From Siphonodentalium dalli (Eukaryota > Mollusca > Scaphopoda > Gadilida > Siphonodentaliidae): DNA of 64,000 nucleotides. The DNA lies in contig CP136061.1 in NCBI GenBank assembly GCA_032622095.1, positions 168,089,107 through 168,153,106 of the forward strand, given 5' to 3'. Positions 62,151 to 64,000 of this stretch are shown piece by piece (the first letter of the stretch is position 1; each line of letters starts with the position of its first letter). The notes beneath the pieces are model-generated. The model did not search any database, was not told where the DNA came from, and saw nothing but the letters and a program-made list of their open reading frames with translations. A program made the position numbers and the translations under genes.

Positions 62151-64000
62151 TTAGTCTGTCTGATGTCTTTTCAGGACATAACTTGAACAATAATGCTCGG
62201 TTCTCAATGATATTTGGTATGGATGTTCACCACTATAAGGACATTCAATGTCATCTGTTCAATGTATGCACCAGATGACAGTATATCTTGTTTTTGCACT
62301 GATTTAAATTTCATTATTTTTGTTGTTTCATTTGGTATTCCACATTATAGACAGAACAGATCCGACAGATCTCATTATTTTTGTCATTTTGTTTTGTCTT
62401 CCAGATTGGAGAGGGTAGAAGATTTCAGATACTCGGAAGCATATAGAAGATGGCCACATCCAAGATAACGCAGCGAATCAAATGTCTGGTTATTATTATA
62501 GCCCCTTATTAAAAAAGGGTATATTGTTTTGCACGTGTCTGTCCTGACATGCGTTCGCACATCCGCACAATGTATGTTCAATGTTATAACTTGAACCGTA
62601 GTGCTCTGATCTCAATGAAATTTGGTATGGGTGTTCACCACTATAAGGACATTCAATGGCATCTGTCCAATGTATGCACCGGACGACAGTATATCTTGTT
62701 TTTGCACTGATTTAAATTTCATTATTTTTGTTCTTTCATTTGGTATTCCACATTATAGACAGGACAGATCTCATTATTTTTGTCATTTTGTTTTGTCTTC
62801 CAAATTGGAGAGGGTAGAAGATTTCAGATACTCGGAAGCATATAGAAGATGGCCACATCCAAGATAACGCAGCGAATCAAATGTCTGGTTATTATTATAG
62901 CCCCTTATTAAAAAAGGGTATATTGTTTTGCACGTGTCTGTCCTGACATGCGTTCGCACATCCGCACAATGTATGTTCAATGTTATAACTTGAACCGTAG
63001 TGCTCTGATCTCAATGAAATTTGGTATGGGTGTTCACCACTATAAGGACATTCAATGGCATCTGTCCAATGTATGCACCGGACGACAGTATATCTTGTTT
63101 TTGCACTGATTTAAATTTCATTATTTTTGTTCTTTCATTTGGTATTCCACATTATAGACAGGACAGATCTCATTATTTTTGTCATTTTGTTTTGTCTTCC
63201 AGATTGGAGAGGGTAGAAGATTCAGATACTCGGAAGCATACAGAAGATGGCCACATCCAAGATAACGCAGCGAATCAAATGTCTGGTTATTGTTATAGCC
63301 CCTTTTTAAAAAAGGTATATTGTTTTGCATCTGTCTGTCCGGACGTTCGTACGTACATCCGCCCAATGTCTGTTCAAGCCATAGTGCTCGGTTCTGAATG
63401 AAATTTGATATGGATGTTCTCTACTATGAGTATACTCAGTAGAATATTCCATCGTTTTGTTCAGATTATTCATTCTAGAGTTATTCATCTTTGTTTATCT
63501 GGAAATGTTGGCTTTTTAGTCTGTCTGATGTCTTTTCAGGACATAACTTGAACAATAATGCTCGGTTCTCAATGATATTTGGTATGGATGTTCACCACTA
63601 TAAGGACATTCAATGTCATCTGTTCAATGTATGCACCGGATGACAGTATATCTTGTTTTTGCACTGATTTAAATTTCATTATTTTTGTTGTTTCATTTGG
63701 TATTCCACATTATAGACAGAACAGATCCGACAGATCTCATTATTTTTGTCATTTTGTTTTGTCTTCCAAATTGGAGAGGGTAGAAGATTTCAGATACTCG
63801 GAAGCATATAGAAGATGGCCACATCCAAGATAACGCAGCGAATCAAATGTCTGGTTATTATTATAGCCCCTTATTAAAAAAGGGTATATTGTTTTGCACG
63901 TGTCTGTCCTGACATGCGTTCGCACATCCGCACAATGTATGTTCAATGTTATAACTTGAACCGTAGTGCTCTGATCTCAATGAAATTTGGTATGGGTGTT

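Larger units (their letters stand above)
54753..64000. repeat. Satellite array, right part
   Basis: The same satellite resumes in the same orientation directly after the transposon. It starts with the second copy of the 8-bp target duplication and continues 'ctctgatctcaatg', which is exactly what follows CCGTAGTG in intact monomers. The landmark string recurs at 54779, 55739, 56298, 56697, 57657, 58216, 59178, 59737, 60136, 60697, 61256, 61655, 62214, 62622, 63021 and 63579. Spacings are again 399 or 559-561 bp, or their sum. The window ends inside a monomer, so the array runs on to the right. Confidence 0.98.

Noticed and set aside
1-64000. CRISPR array
   Set aside because: Repeats are 399 or about 557 bp with no short repeat/unique spacer alternation. 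The variable parts are also repeats, and the sequence is eukaryotic in character.
1-64000. Tandem spliced-leader or snRNA gene array, suggested by 'gtatgt' and 'attatttttg' (Sm-like) strings
   Set aside because: The Sm-like string occurs in simple T-rich sequence before the exon-like segment and not after it in a stem context. The donor-like signal is weak in most monomers, and no promoter element or 3' stem was seen.
1-64000. CENP-B box marking a centromere satellite
   Set aside because: The nearest strings ('gttcgtacgtacatccg', 'gttcgcacatccgcac') do not fit the TTCGNNNNANNCGGG pattern. A centromeric role cannot be argued from sequence alone.
1-64000. Pol III promoter boxes (SINE- or tRNA-derived repeat), from 'ggttctgaatga'
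   Set aside because: The match to a B box is poor, no A box at suitable distance was found, and there is no A-rich tail. Tandem and not dispersed arrangement also argues against it.

Overview
The window is almost wholly satellite DNA from a eukaryotic genome. There is no conventional gene, RNA gene, operon or CRISPR array. The reasons for calling it eukaryotic are the tandem AT-rich monomers of about 0.4 and 0.56 kb, splice-acceptor-like pyrimidine tracts followed by CAG, an AATAAA signal, and a DDE-type transposase fragment resembling the KDZ/HMGXB3-like transposase families of animals. The phrasing of the repeat (runs such as gtctgtccggacgttcg, followed by sequence like 'aaatttggtatggatgttccctactatgag') reminds me of interspersed repeats in bivalve molluscs. 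A marine invertebrate, possibly a bivalve, is my best guess, with low confidence.

Layout. (1) Bases 1-53092 are an uninterrupted satellite array. (2) Bases 53093-54752 are one inserted DNA transposon of 1660 bp, flanked by a perfect 8-bp target-site duplication (CCGTAGTG). (3) Bases 54753-64000 continue the same satellite, resuming at the base where it was broken. I estimate about 130 monomers in the window.

Satellite. Each monomer has a left half of two types: L1 carries 'acattatagacagg' and L2 carries 'acattaggcagg'. It also has a right half of two types: R1 is short and R2 is about 158 bp longer. Three combinations make up the array: L1R1 (about 399 bp), L1R2 (about 559 bp) and L2R2 (about 557-559 bp). 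I found no L2R1 monomer. On top of this lie nested, nearly identical segmental duplications, several of them head-to-tail (unit offsets of about 1519, 2630, 2713, 4387, 6698 and 9016 bp). Their junctions fall inside monomers, as expected from unequal exchange. Every monomer contains a 79-bp segment bounded by acceptor-like and donor-like splice signals.

Transposon. The element has imperfect terminal inverted repeats of about 39 bp and two out-of-frame pieces of transposase coding sequence. The second piece is a 237-codon stretch with the catalytic-domain motifs. It also holds an inverted fragment of the same domain, a 74-bp-arm near-perfect hairpin, and two copies of a 97/98-bp subterminal repeat. 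It looks internally deleted and unable to move by itself. Many short open frames cross the satellite, but they recur once per monomer in every frame and are not genes.
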